From assembly GCF_000661915.1 (NCBI RefSeq), contig NZ_CP007510.1:1-64000 (forward strand): a stretch of 64,000 nt of DNA, in the 5' to 3' direction. Shown here one piece after another: positions 28,006 through 36,257 of this stretch. Source of the stretch: Stutzerimonas decontaminans. Its GTDB lineage: Bacteria > Pseudomonadota > Gammaproteobacteria > Pseudomonadales > Pseudomonadaceae. Made by a program: the position numbers and the translations under genes. The stretch's first letter is position 1. Every line of letters begins with the position of its first letter. The notes below the pieces were generated by a model. That model was given only the letters and a program-made list of their open reading frames with translations, searched no databases and had not been told where the DNA came from.

Positions 28006-29808
28006 CTAGAACCCCAGCGAGAGCTGCCCAGTTGCTGGCGCAGACATGGCCGCACACGGCACCTGAGCAGCTTGCCCGGTGAGCTTGGCGATCAGCGCAT
28101 CAGGATCGTTGAGGATGTCGCGCAGCCCGTGGCGGTGGAGCTGATTGCCGATCCGCAACATCCGGTCCCAGGACGAATGCCCGCCCTTCTTGAACGACAC
28201 GGTGCCGAAGCGGGCCAGGTAGTGCACAACATCCGAGGGGTAAACATCGGCGTGCGGGCCGTAGTATTCCAGGGCGTGATCCAGCTCGAAGTCGAAGAAC
28301 ATTTCCGCTCCCTCGGCATCGATGTCGAACTCGTTGGTTTCGGTCACATGGGTGTAGTAGATCCCGCCTTTCTTCACGACCGACTCAGCGTTGGCCACGC
28401 TTGCAATGGCCGACCGCAGACCCTGGTAGATCCCGTGGAATTGCTCGTCCACGAATGGCACCTCGACTTCACGGGTGACATCCAGATCCTTTCGCTCGTA
28501 GACCTTGTACTCATGCGGGATGCGGTAGCGCTTGCCGTTCTCGAAAATCTGGCGGTACTCGCTCAGCGCTGTGAATGGCCGCTGGTAGGCGTAGCGCCCC
28601 CAGTAGAGGTCGATAGTGAGAATTTCCTTCATGCCCAGCAGCTGGAAACGCGGCGGTTCACCGGCTGCCCACGCGCGGTCAGCCTCATCGGCATCGATAC
28701 TCAGCGCATAGCGCAGCAGCTCAAGGCATAGCTCGGGTGAGTAGGCATTCGCAGCGATTTTTATCGTCCCGGTTTCGTCATTGATCGACCGGGCCAGCCA
28801 GTTGCGACCCTGTGGGTCGTAGTGGCGCGCCTGCAGGTAGTTGCGGAAATCGCTCAGCGGCTTCATCCAGCTGTGCTTGCCGGTTTCCTCGGCGAGCATG
28901 TTTTCCATGCTGCGGTCAGTACCGACACGCAGGCAGATCCAGCAGCCATGACGCGCGCCGCAGCCGGTCTTGCGCTCGACGCCGCTGTCACGGATGAAGA
29001 CGTTGACCATGCAGTCGCCGCCCGCATCGCGGTAAACCTCCGTCAGGGCCTGGAAGTCGCTGTAGGTGTCGATCTGGCCGCTGGTGACCTTGCCCAGGAA
29101 GGTGAAGATGTCCAGGGTCGTGAAGTCGGCCACGGGGCTCAGCACCCACTCAGGCTTCTTGTTCGGGCCAGCAGTATTGACCGGCACGATGGCGCTCTCG
29201 CCACGGGCTTCCATATTGCGCTCGCGCACCGCGGATTCGTCCCGCCGCGTGCCGATCAGCACGACGACATCATCATCACGGTAGGCGCTACCCATCTGGT
29301 GTTTCAGCACGGCTTTGATCTGTCGCTTGGTACGGTCCAGTGGCGATTTCTTCATCTGTTGCTGGCACTTAGCGCTATTGCCCGGCATAGACGCCACGGT
29401 GCGTCCGCCGATGATCGACACAAGCCAGTTTTCAGTCAGGTTGGGCTTGCACACCCAGATCCTCACCGGAAGGTTCTTGCTCGTGGCATAATCCTTGAGC
29501 GAGCGGATCTCGCCTTTGCTGTAGGCCAGCACCGCAGGGTTTTCGACCAGGGTGTCACTGGTCATGACATGGAATTCGGGAACTTCGTAACCAGCGTCCT
29601 GCAGCCGCTCCATCGCCATCAGGGTCAGGGCGACCATGACGCTACTATCCTTCCCGAACGAACATGCCCCGATCAGGCGCTTGCCGGCGCGAATGTTGGC
29701 CTCGATGACAGCTACCGCATCCGCCACTTTCTCGTCGAAGGTGCGCTCAACGATAGGGCTTGCTACCGGGATGGGGTCTTGGAAAAGAGTGGCGTCGATC
29801 AGCTGCAT
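28006..29808 (-). CDS. DndC-like PAPS-reductase-family protein with C-terminal extension
   Basis: 600 residues. The PP-loop SFGKDSSV (50-57), SDTLVENPAV, GTRRDESAVRE and Cys motifs AKCQQQM and CGARHGCWIC follow the order seen in DndC, the ATP-pyrophosphatase/FeS protein of DNA phosphorothioation, and in related phage PAPS-reductase-like proteins. About 230 further residues follow, which typical DndC proteins lack. No dndA, B, D or E homologue is nearby. It could activate sulfate or modify nucleic acid; the substrate is unknown. Own TTGGGT-N16 promoter. Confidence 0.75.
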   Translation of the reverse strand: MQLIDATLFQDPIPVASPIVERTFDEKVADAVAVIEANIRAGKRLIGACSFGKDSSVMVALTLMAMERLQDAGYEVPEFHVMTSDTLVENPAVLAYSKGEIRSLKDYATSKNLPVRIWVCKPNLTENWLVSIIGGRTVASMPGNSAKCQQQMKKSPLDRTKRQIKAVLKHQMGSAYRDDDVVVLIGTRRDESAVRERNMEARGESAIVPVNTAGPNKKPEWVLSPVADFTTLDIFTFLGKVTSGQIDTYSDFQALTEVYRDAGGDCMVNVFIRDSGVERKTGCGARHGCWICLRVGTDRSMENMLAEETGKHSWMKPLSDFRNYLQARHYDPQGRNWLARSINDETGTIKIAANAYSPELCLELLRYALSIDADEADRAWAAGEPPRFQLLGMKEILTIDLYWGRYAYQRPFTALSEYRQIFENGKRYRIPHEYKVYERKDLDVTREVEVPFVDEQFHGIYQGLRSAIASVANAESVVKKGGIYYTHVTETNEFDIDAEGAEMFFDFELDHALEYYGPHADVYPSDVVHYLARFGTVSFKKGGHSSWDRMLRIGNQLHRHGLRDILNDPDALIAKLTGQAAQVPCAAMSAPATGQLSLGF

Positions 29809-29850
29809 GAGGGATTCCGTATGCCTGGGGCTGGCTTAAGCGATAACCCC

Positions 29851-29878
29851 ACACTACGGCCGGTCGCCAAATACCCAA
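29851..29878 (-). promoter_or_regulatory. TTGGGT-N16-TAGTGT promoter-like element
   Basis: Minus strand, 42 bp before the DndC-like gene. The 462-bp divergent gap 29809-30270 contains this and the plus-strand copy at 30213; nothing else was recognised between them. Confidence 0.65.
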
Positions 29879-30212
29879 GCTCGCACCCTCCGGCTAGCGT
29901 CCAAGGGCCACGCAAAGCCCACCAACGCTGGAAACCCACGCGGAAATTCTCCGCTTGAATCGAACCGGGCACCTACAGGCCACGACCGCAGCGCCGGAAA
30001 TTGAACTCCGCAGCCGCACAAGAAAATACCTCTGGGATACAGGCGCTCGATCAAGATCACAGGGAAAATCAGACACTTACGATTTCGAAGTTCGCGCAGG
30101 GAAACAGCTGGCCGGTAATCCAGTCCGCTTTCTCTGGAAGGGAAGAACATGACGACTGCCATTAGCCCATTGCCGAGAAGAGGAGGGGCGGCAATCACAT
30201 AGAACCGGGCGC

Positions 30213-30240
30213 TTGGGTTTGTTGAGACGGATGAGATGCT
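30213..30240 (+). promoter_or_regulatory. TTGGGT-N16-GATGCT promoter-like element (plus strand)
   Basis: CTTGGGTTT, with GATGCT after the 16-bp spacer, 30 bp before the first gene of the small-protein operon at 30271. The second box is identical to that of the minus-strand copy at 45242. Confidence 0.7.
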
Positions 30241-30270
30241 TCAACCGTCAAGCAACGAAAGGAGCCACCG

Positions 30271-30513
30271 ATGTTCACCATCAACGCACGCACACTCGAC
30301 GGACGCTGGAAGCCCGAACTCGGCGCACTGCAGGGTAGATCGTGCAAGCATCACTATCACGAGTGGGGCAGTGAGCATCAGGCGGCCACCGCAGCCGTGG
30401 TAGGCCATCCCGAGAAGGCGCTCGAAGACGACGCCACCCAAGAGCAAATCGAAGAAGAAGCCAAGCAGGCCGCCTTCGAGTATGTCCATTGGCACTTTGA
30501 AGAAGTGAAGTAG
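30271..30513 (+). CDS. Hypothetical protein (80 aa), first of small-gene operon
   Basis: Not recognised. Acidic C-terminal helix, His-rich middle (CKHHYHEW). It opens a run of ten small plus-strand genes (30271-33097), most separated by about 10-30 bp. Confidence 0.6.
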   Translation: MFTINARTLDGRWKPELGALQGRSCKHHYHEWGSEHQAATAAVVGHPEKALEDDATQEQIEEEAKQAAFEYVHWHFEEVK

Positions 30514-30523
30514 GGATCGCGCC

Positions 30524-30757
30524 ATGGCCATCACCGAAATCAAGAAGTGCCGCGAATGTGGCAGCGAGTCGCTGACCTGGGACACTCACAGCAAGACCGA
30601 TTCAGGTGTACCGGAAGGGCGCCTGCGATCCAATGAGGTCAAGTGCCTGTTCGTCCTGGGCTGCGATGACTGTTCCGAGACGCTGGCCATCCTCAGCGCC
30701 GACCGCGTGGCCGGCCTGCTGAATGCGGCCCGTACACCAGCCACCTCCGTTGAGTAG
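30524..30757 (+). CDS. Hypothetical zinc-ribbon protein (77 aa)
   Basis: CREC at residues 9-12 and CDDC near 49-52 form a likely zinc ribbon, with SLTWDTHS between. 10 bp after the previous gene. Function unknown; a DNA or RNA contact is possible. Confidence 0.6.
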   Translation: MAITEIKKCRECGSESLTWDTHSKTDSGVPEGRLRSNEVKCLFVLGCDDCSETLAILSADRVAGLLNAARTPATSVE

Positions 30758-30768
30758 GAAACCATCCG

Positions 30769-31077
30769 ATGACCAGTAAACGACCTGATTACGAGGCGCT
30801 GGACGCCCTTGGCTACCCCTACAAGCGCGAGGCGTGCGTGGTTGGTGAACTGCCCTTGGCCGAACGTCGCCCTGCGCTCGACGCAGCGATTGCCTCTGTC
30901 AGTAAATCGTTGGGCTTGCCAGAGCTTAAATCGCTGAGTTATGGACTCCCGGTATTTGCGGCCTTCGGTCTGAATCGTCGCGAAGCGGGCCGACATGAGA
31001 AGGCCAATTTGCTGCTGACTCAGGGCGCAGATTTGAGCCTGGATTTCGTCCCGGCATATACCTCTGCAAGCATCTAG
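30769..31077 (+). CDS. Hypothetical protein (102 aa)
   Basis: Not recognised. Ribosome site in GTAGGAAACC before the start, 11 bp after the preceding stop. Mixed alpha/beta composition without membrane segments. Confidence 0.6.
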   Translation: MTSKRPDYEALDALGYPYKREACVVGELPLAERRPALDAAIASVSKSLGLPELKSLSYGLPVFAAFGLNRREAGRHEKANLLLTQGADLSLDFVPAYTSASI

Positions 31078-31096
31078 GAAATCAGGAGCACACGGC

Positions 31097-31279
31097 ATGA
31101 CAGACAAAACAGCAGCAGAGGACGCGCTCTACCCGGTGTGGTTCGTTGAAGAGCGTCAGCTTAATGGTGATTGGCTCGCTATTGATCGAGCGGATGACCA
31201 GGACGAGGCTGAAAGGAAATTGAGCCACTTCGAAAACAATCTTCCGGGCACGTACCGCCTTCAACGTTCGGACTGGTAG
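31097..31279 (+). CDS. Hypothetical protein (60 aa)
   Basis: Not recognised. Small acidic protein with many Asp and Glu (RADDQDEAERKLSHFE). TAGGAAATCAGGAG ribosome region upstream. Confidence 0.55.
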   Translation: MTDKTAAEDALYPVWFVEERQLNGDWLAIDRADDQDEAERKLSHFENNLPGTYRLQRSDW

Positions 31280-31288
31280 GAAAACCCC

Positions 31289-31579
31289 ATGAAAATTGGC
31301 AACGATCAACTGGCCGCTGCTGGCTTCGTCGAAACGACCTATGACGGCCAGGAAGGCATCTTCTACACCAAGCGACAGCAGGCCTGGGATATGCCCTATG
31401 TACGCGAGCACATCATTGATAACGAGGAAGTGCTGCCCGAGACGGAGGTGATCGTTGAGGTGACACCCGACCAGCACGTTCAGATGTATATCCGCGATGC
31501 TGATTACGCTGAAGGGCCTTTCGCATTAGAAAGCGATGAAGCACTCGGCCTGTTGAAAGACGCTGGCTTCCCAGCCTGA
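31289..31579 (+). CDS. Hypothetical protein (96 aa)
   Basis: Not recognised. Acidic protein with EVIVEVTPDQHVQMYI, a likely beta hairpin. TAGGAAAACCCC before ATG, 9 bp after the previous stop. Confidence 0.6.
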   Translation: MKIGNDQLAAAGFVETTYDGQEGIFYTKRQQAWDMPYVREHIIDNEEVLPETEVIVEVTPDQHVQMYIRDADYAEGPFALESDEALGLLKDAGFPA

Positions 31580-31591
31580 TCAAGGAAATCC

Positions 31592-31840
31592 ATGCTTACA
31601 CCTGATGAAGCCCGCCGACTGGGCGGCAAACACACCTCGGCCAAGCAAACCGTACTTGACCACGTAGCCGCCAAAATACGGAAAGGTGCCGAGCAGGGTG
31701 CAGTATCTGTATTTGTCCCTGTGAACTACGGGTTCAATCCTGCTGCGTTCGAGGAAGCTATGGCCGAACTAAAGTCCCTTGGTTACGGATTGACTGAGGA
31801 AGAATTCGACCGCCGTCCTCACATCAGAATTTGGTGGTAG
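31592..31840 (+). CDS. Hypothetical protein (82 aa)
   Basis: Not recognised. Starts with a helical basic region (ARRLGGKHTSAKQTV) followed by VFVPVNYGFNP. CAAGGAAATCC upstream. Confidence 0.6.
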   Translation: MLTPDEARRLGGKHTSAKQTVLDHVAAKIRKGAEQGAVSVFVPVNYGFNPAAFEEAMAELKSLGYGLTEEEFDRRPHIRIWW

Positions 31841-31871
31841 GCGCGGCAGGTCTTAAAGATCGAGGAAAACT

Positions 31872-32249
31872 ATGGAGACAATTCAGCCTGGAACAAGGGT
31901 GTTAACAAAATTCGGCTTTGGCACTGTCAGGCAAATCGACCAAGACAGTAGGCGGGCCGAGGTCAGGCTTGACGAATCGATACGTGGCGACGGCGACTAT
32001 AGCTATTGGGCATCCTTGAAGAACCTGTCTCTGGAATCGGAATGGCCAAGCTCTGCGAAAGAGGGTCTTCTCATCTTCTGTGGTGCCGTTGCGGCGCTGG
32101 TGGGCTTGGTTGGCTTGCTCCTGCTCTTAGACTCGAACCTGTTTCAAGGATGGGGTTTCGGGACGGGGGAGGGCCAAATGACCATTTTGGAGTTCCTAGT
32201 TGGCATCAGCATCTTGCCAGTCATGCTCTTTGTGTTTTGCCGCGACTAG
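31872..32249 (+). CDS. Hypothetical membrane protein (125 aa)
   Basis: The N-terminal 55 residues are soluble and small-barrel-like (GTRVLTKFGFGTVRQID). Two membrane segments follow: GLLIFCGAVAALVGLVG and the C-terminal ILEFLVGISILPVMLFVF. Not recognised; the barrel could bind nucleic acid. Confidence 0.6.
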   Translation: METIQPGTRVLTKFGFGTVRQIDQDSRRAEVRLDESIRGDGDYSYWASLKNLSLESEWPSSAKEGLLIFCGAVAALVGLVGLLLLLDSNLFQGWGFGTGEGQMTILEFLVGISILPVMLFVFCRD

Positions 32250-32263
32250 ATAGGAAAACGTAA

Positions 32264-32362
32264 ATGGCACGCGACGTGGCGATAGGTTTGGCTTCAGCAG
32301 CTGCTGTGCTGTTCGGTGTGGAGATTTTCTTTCCTGGCTCCTTCGTATTGGCGTGGTGGTGA
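32264..32362 (+). CDS. Possible very small membrane protein (32 aa)
   Basis: ATG at 32264 after AGGAAAACGTAA, stop at 32360. One hydrophobic segment (IGLASAAAVLFGVEIFF). The spacing and ribosome site fit the operon pattern, but the length makes it uncertain. Confidence 0.4.
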   Translation: MARDVAIGLASAAAVLFGVEIFFPGSFVLAWW

Positions 32363-32373
32363 AGGATAACGCC

Positions 32374-32703
32374 ATGTCAACAGCAAAGCCTGAGCAGCAG
32401 CACCAAGAAGCGGCTAAGCAGTTCTTAGCGAATAATCTAAGCGCCCTGTGCCAAGAACTGTATGCCTGGAAATGTCGGCAGGAGCTGCCGCCAGGTGGCT
32501 TCTTTCATAGGCTCACCGTCCTCTGCGATGTGTATGTGGTCAGTGACGATGAATACGGAGCTGCCCGTGAAGCAGAAATGCTCATTGAACAGGCTGCTTT
32601 GCTCTATGGTGCTGGCTCGCACTCATCCCCAGAAGAAACCCATGAACAACTGCGGCGCGGGCTGTATATCAGCCTTGGTCCAGTACCACCAAGGGGACTT
32701 TAG
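32374..32703 (+). CDS. Hypothetical protein (109 aa)
   Basis: Start at 32374 (MSTAKPEQQ), with AAGGA upstream, 11 bp after the small membrane frame; the frame also opens at 32353. Mainly helical with Cys and Trp (CQELYAWKCRQEL). Not recognised. Confidence 0.55.
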   Translation: MSTAKPEQQHQEAAKQFLANNLSALCQELYAWKCRQELPPGGFFHRLTVLCDVYVVSDDEYGAAREAEMLIEQAALLYGAGSHSSPEETHEQLRRGLYISLGPVPPRGL

Positions 32704-32791
32704 GAAAACCATTACCAGTCAGCAGGTCGGGCTTCGATTAGCGTGTAGCGGCAATTGGCCGTTCCAACCGAACCGAGTAGGTAGACAAAGC

Positions 32792-33097
32792 ATGGAAATG
32801 AAATTCCGCACCACATCTGGCGCAATCGTCAATGCCAACCCTTTGGCTGATTCCCCCGGCCCCGTGAGCCTTCCTGATCCGGGTGCTGAGCGTGGCGTAG
32901 GCCAGGTGGAGCCCGCGCATCTTCTGCGCAAGCAGATCGAGCGCGTGATTCGTGAATATGGTGCTGATCCAACGGAAGCCGCACTAGCCGTCTGCGTCGT
33001 CCTCGATGGGAAACTGGGGCTGGCTGAGGATGGCTACTTCGACGATGACCAAACCGTGCTTAACGCGATACTGGCCAAAGACCAGGCCGACGACTGA
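32792..33097 (+). CDS. Hypothetical protein (101 aa), last of operon
   Basis: Start at 32792 (MEMKFRTTSG); the longer frame to 32462 is the shadow of the gene before it. Helical middle (AHLLRKQIERVIREYG) and an acidic end. Not recognised. Confidence 0.55.
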   Translation: MEMKFRTTSGAIVNANPLADSPGPVSLPDPGAERGVGQVEPAHLLRKQIERVIREYGADPTEAALAVCVVLDGKLGLAEDGYFDDDQTVLNAILAKDQADD

Positions 33098-33214
33098 ACT
33101 GTCCATCTAACCGCGTCGCCGAACAGCGCTTCTGCGAACCGACGCCCATCTGTGCGAGCGAGTCGGGATTACCGGCGCTCCACTACATAAAGCGCCTGAG
33201 CTGAAGCCACTTGG

Positions 33215-33795
33215 TTAGCCAGTCGCGCCGTCAGTTTGGGCCTCGGCCAGCAGGGCGCGCACGCGGGCAATTTCCTCTGCGCTATGAGGCGTTCCACCTG
33301 CGTTCAAGGCGAGGTACTGCGACAGCAGATCCGCACGCTTGGTGAAGCCGTGAATGGCCACCTTCATGCACATCCGCTTCGGGGAAAATTGGGTACCGGC
33401 TAGCTCGTTTGCAGTGAATCCGAACGGTTTGACATTGCCTTTGACGAACTCGGTAACAGCGGTGTAGCGCTGCAGGCCATCCACTGCAGGCCAACCGGCA
33501 GATCCGACTCAGGATCAGGATCACCCCATTCCGAGCAATTGAACTGGATCAGAAATGCGCTGGTGGGGACTACAGCGCGGAGGCAGTTTTCAATGAAGTG
33601 GCGCTGCTGCTCGGCGGACCAAACATGGCCCCGCTGGAAATCCGGGCAAAGGTCTAGTCCACCATAATCTATGGCGAGTCTGGCCAATGAGCGCTCCAGG
33701 TCAAACCAGCGATAGTCGGCCTGCCACTTGGCCGCGTGCAGAGGCTGAATGATGCTGAGCAGGTGCTGCTCAAAGTCGGTAATTACACGAGACAT
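33215..33795 (-). pseudogene. DUF262 (GmrSD N-domain-like) protein, frameshifted
   Basis: Two overlapping frames make one protein. The start MSRVITDFEQ at 33795 (AGGAAG upstream) continues with DFQRGHVWSAEQQRHFIE, then a shift near 33485-33500 changes to the frame with VDGLQRYTAV. These are the Q-R-G-W and DGxQR motifs of DUF262, the nucleotidase domain of GmrSD/BrxU-type defence enzymes. At about 190 residues it is short for a complete enzyme. A sequencing error is an alternative to a true frameshift. Confidence 0.6.
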
Positions 33796-33857
33796 GGTTC
33801 TTCCTGCGGATATTCCAGGCAAAGCGGGGAGCTTGAATTATGTCGAGATCGACCGAT

Positions 33858-34058
33858 TCAGTCTTGTTCACAGAAGGAATCATAGGCCGACCCGACAGCA
33901 TGCAAGAGGTGCCCCTTCGCCATCAGATCATCAACACGCAGCTTCAGCGCATCAGCCATCTGTTGCGCCGTCACATCCTCGCCGTCTTCACACGTGGAGC
34001 CGGAGACGCTGAAGGCGATGGTGTAAGCGTGATTGTAAGTGCGGGCTGCCTGAGTCAT
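33858..34058 (-). CDS. Hypothetical protein (66 aa)
   Basis: Start ATG at 34058 (MTQAARTYNHAY); the longer open frame upstream contains the promoter and is not coding. The C-terminal helix ADALKLRVDDLMAKG is clear. Not recognised. TTGGGT-N16 promoter 33 bp upstream. Confidence 0.55.
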   Translation of the reverse strand: MTQAARTYNHAYTIAFSVSGSTCEDGEDVTAQQMADALKLRVDDLMAKGHLLHAVGSAYDSFCEQD

Positions 34059-34091
34059 TACATGATTACCTGAGCTGTTTGGACTGAACTC

Positions 34092-34119
34092 AGATTCGCA
34101 TGAAGCGCCGCTAACCCAA
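34092..34119 (-). promoter_or_regulatory. TTGGGT-N16-GAATCT promoter-like element
   Basis: Minus strand, 33 bp before the 66-residue gene at 34058. Confidence 0.6.
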
Positions 34120-34177
34120 GCCCGAAAGAGGCCGGGCCAGCTTCGCAGTGGCCGCAGATGCTGCCCGGCAGAGCGGA

Positions 34178-34585
34178 CTATCGGGCGCTTCGGATCAGGG
34201 AGACGGTCAGATGGGCCGCGCCGTTGTCGTGGTGAAATACTTCTGCGGGCCTGTGCCCGCCCAGCTGCTCGCTCGGAGTAGCAAGCCACTGATCAGCAGC
34301 TTCGGCATTGCCGAGAACCGCCTGCGCCAAAGCCAACACGAAAGCCAGCTCGAAGGCGACATAGCTTTCCTTCTGGCCCAAGCAGGCCCCCTTCGGGCGG
34401 ATCTGGCGTGCATACGCAGCCAGGGGCCGACTGGCTGACAACTGATCGATCACCGACGCCGGCAGACCGTCGCCTACTGCGCGCAACACCTCCCTTTCAG
34501 GGATAGCCACCGAAAGGCCCGCAATGTCTTCGAGCCGCTTTCTGTAAGTGCGGTATGTCTGTGCATCAAATGCGATATCGAGCAT
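34178..34585 (-). CDS. ParS/MbcA-type antitoxin-like protein (135 aa)
   Basis: Start at 34585 (MLDIAFD). The C-terminal 60 residues (LALAQAVLGNAEAADQWL, then GGHRPAEVF) resemble the Xre/MbcA/ParS toxin-binding domain (DUF2384). The partner toxin is usually a RES-domain NAD+-degrading enzyme, but neither neighbour shows RES motifs, so its job here is open. Last gene of an operon from 35627. Confidence 0.6.
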   Translation of the reverse strand: MLDIAFDAQTYRTYRKRLEDIAGLSVAIPEREVLRAVGDGLPASVIDQLSASRPLAAYARQIRPKGACLGQKESYVAFELAFVLALAQAVLGNAEAADQWLATPSEQLGGHRPAEVFHHDNGAAHLTVSLIRSAR

Positions 34586-34587
34586 GG

Positions 34588-34884
34588 TCAGGCTTCCCAT
34601 CCAGAGAGATAACTTTCACTGGTATCGACAGCCTTGCGCTCATCCGAAACAATTTCTTTAATGATCCGATAGGCGGCAAGCCTGCCTAAAACCGAGCAGG
34701 CGAGGGAGTCAAGAGGTGGCCGCTCATATGCCACTATCAGCTGGGCCTTCCACTGAATGCCAGAATACGCCGGATTAGGAGGCAAGCCTTGGCCTGCTGC
34801 AATTCGGGCTGCGCGGTATGCACATCGCCATGCTGCTCTGGTGCCGCTGTAGCGAACCAAGCTGTGTTTTCGTGGGAAGCACAT
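34588..34884 (-). CDS. Hypothetical protein (98 aa)
   Basis: Start at 34884 (MCFPRKHS) with GAGGGGG upstream. Basic N-terminus with many Arg and Ala, then LACSVLGRLAAYRIIKEI. It sits directly before the ParS/MbcA-like gene, the place where a toxin gene could be, but no toxin motif is seen. Confidence 0.5.
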   Translation of the reverse strand: MCFPRKHSLVRYSGTRAAWRCAYRAARIAAGQGLPPNPAYSGIQWKAQLIVAYERPPLDSLACSVLGRLAAYRIIKEIVSDERKAVDTSESYLSGWEA

Positions 34885-34895
34885 AGGAAGCCCCC

Positions 34896-35627
34896 TCAGA
34901 TACACGCAAATTTGCGTATGGAGCCTTCCAGGGTGCCAGTCCACACCGCCCCGGATTTCATGCCTTCTCCGTGATAGACGTTGAACTGCTGGCCCACACG
35001 AATACCGTTGGGCACGCATGCACGATGCACAGTCGGGTGGCCTTCGATATCGAAATCCTGGTACCCGTGCTTGTCGCACACCAGGCGCACGCTGAGCAGC
35101 TGAAGGGAAGAATCGTTGCAGCGAGCCTTGTGCAGCAGCGCGCGGGCCTGCTCGGCAATCAGAGCACGTTCGGCCTTGGCCGCCTCGGTGCGCGATGCGT
35201 AGGTGAAGTCGCCAGGCGCTCCCGGCTCGTCGCGGCGCGGGTCGCACACGATCCGCCACTTTCCGTCCGCATAGTTGCGACTGACGCAGCCGCAACCTCC
35301 TTCCGGCCGCGCGATGTTCCAGACGTACCATCCGCCCTTACGCCACGCACTGAACATCGGCACCCAGTCGTCATCTTCGGCCAGCGCTTCGGTGAAGTCG
35401 AAGACTCGGCAGCAGATAACCCGTGCCGAGTCCGGGGCAAACAGAACGCTGTACTCAAGCAGGCTGGATTGTCCGTTACGCTCGGCCTGGACAAAGCGCA
35501 CGAGCTTGGCTCCGTCTTCTCGCCACGGCTCGACGGCCGTATTGCGGTAGCCAAAGTCTGTTGTGCAGAACTGCGCTTCAGCAGCCGCCAGGCGGGCGGA
35601 TTGAACAGTGATATCGGTGATGGTCAT
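34896..35627 (-). CDS. Hypothetical protein (243 aa)
   Basis: Not recognised. Mixed alpha/beta with Trp- and Cys-rich centre (WYVWNIARPEGGCGCVSRNY) and a helical stretch around residue 150. First gene of a three-gene operon; TTGGGT-N16-TAGCCT 34 bp upstream. Confidence 0.6.
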   Translation of the reverse strand: MTITDITVQSARLAAAEAQFCTTDFGYRNTAVEPWREDGAKLVRFVQAERNGQSSLLEYSVLFAPDSARVICCRVFDFTEALAEDDDWVPMFSAWRKGGWYVWNIARPEGGCGCVSRNYADGKWRIVCDPRRDEPGAPGDFTYASRTEAAKAERALIAEQARALLHKARCNDSSLQLLSVRLVCDKHGYQDFDIEGHPTVHRACVPNGIRVGQQFNVYHGEGMKSGAVWTGTLEGSIRKFACI

Positions 35628-35661
35628 GGCGCTGTCCTGGGGAAGCGGGGGAGATGGCTTC

Positions 35662-35689
35662 AGGCTACGGCCAGGCCCGCAAAACCCAA
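35662..35689 (-). promoter_or_regulatory. TTGGGT-N16-TAGCCT promoter-like element
   Basis: Minus strand, 34 bp before the start at 35627. It lies in the 66-bp gap after the preceding operon, so the two operons are separately promoted. Confidence 0.7.
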
Positions 35690-35693
35690 GCTG

Positions 35694-36257
35694 CTAGGGC
35701 GGCTTCAAGCTGACATGCCTGCGCATCTTCCCAGGTCCGGCCATGTCCCATGTGGCCTTGGTACCGCCATCGGCCGGCTCAGCGCCCATCCCGAAAGTGA
35801 AGGCCAGCACATGCGTGCACTGCTCTGCCACGAGCCGGTTGCGTGCGAACATCGCTGCATAGCCTTTGCACTCGGCCTGGTAGGTGCATTGCGCGCCACC
35901 GAGGATCGCTTCCTGGATGTCGGCTAGCGTGTCTCGCCGGATCGCCCGGCTGAATTGCCTGTGGTAATGGTTTGCTGCACCGCCGCTGGTGCCATTGCCA
36001 CCGGAAAAACTCGCCTCGAATGGCGCAGGAAGATGCAGTGTCAGGCTGGCGGATAAGCCCTCATTGAAGGCCCAGACTGCTGCATGATCGGCCCACGCAG
36101 CACCGCCAGAAACGAGATGGTCGCCGGGTCGTACATAGAACCTGACCGCACGGCAAATGAACTCCCAGTGGGAAATATCCATTGGGAATTGCTTATCGCG
36201 CCCTGCGGTGCCGATGACCGCGATCACCCGTTGCATGCCGGCGTGGTGCTCGGTCAT
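35694..36257 (-). CDS. SLOG-like Rossmann-fold protein (187 aa)
   Basis: The N-terminus VIAVIGTAGRD, then DHLVSGGAAWADHAAV, and near the end GGTKATWDMA follow the pattern of SLOG/LOG-type nucleotide-binding proteins (GT-G, GGA, GGT). Such domains sense or process nucleotides in some defence systems and phages. Assignment is by motif only. It overlaps the upstream gene by 4 nt. Confidence 0.5.
   Translation of the reverse strand: MTEHHAGMQRVIAVIGTAGRDKQFPMDISHWEFICRAVRFYVRPGDHLVSGGAAWADHAAVWAFNEGLSASLTLHLPAPFEASFSGGNGTSGGAANHYHRQFSRAIRRDTLADIQEAILGGAQCTYQAECKGYAAMFARNRLVAEQCTHVLAFTFGMGAEPADGGTKATWDMAGPGKMRRHVSLKPP

Noticed and set aside
28006..29808. A full DNA phosphorothioation (Dnd) system
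   Set aside because: Only the DndC-like protein is present; none of the nearby genes resembles DndA, B, D or E.
29854..30198. 114-codon minus-strand frame in the divergent gap
   Set aside because: It crosses the promoter of the DndC-like gene and has no ribosome site; composition is not protein-like.
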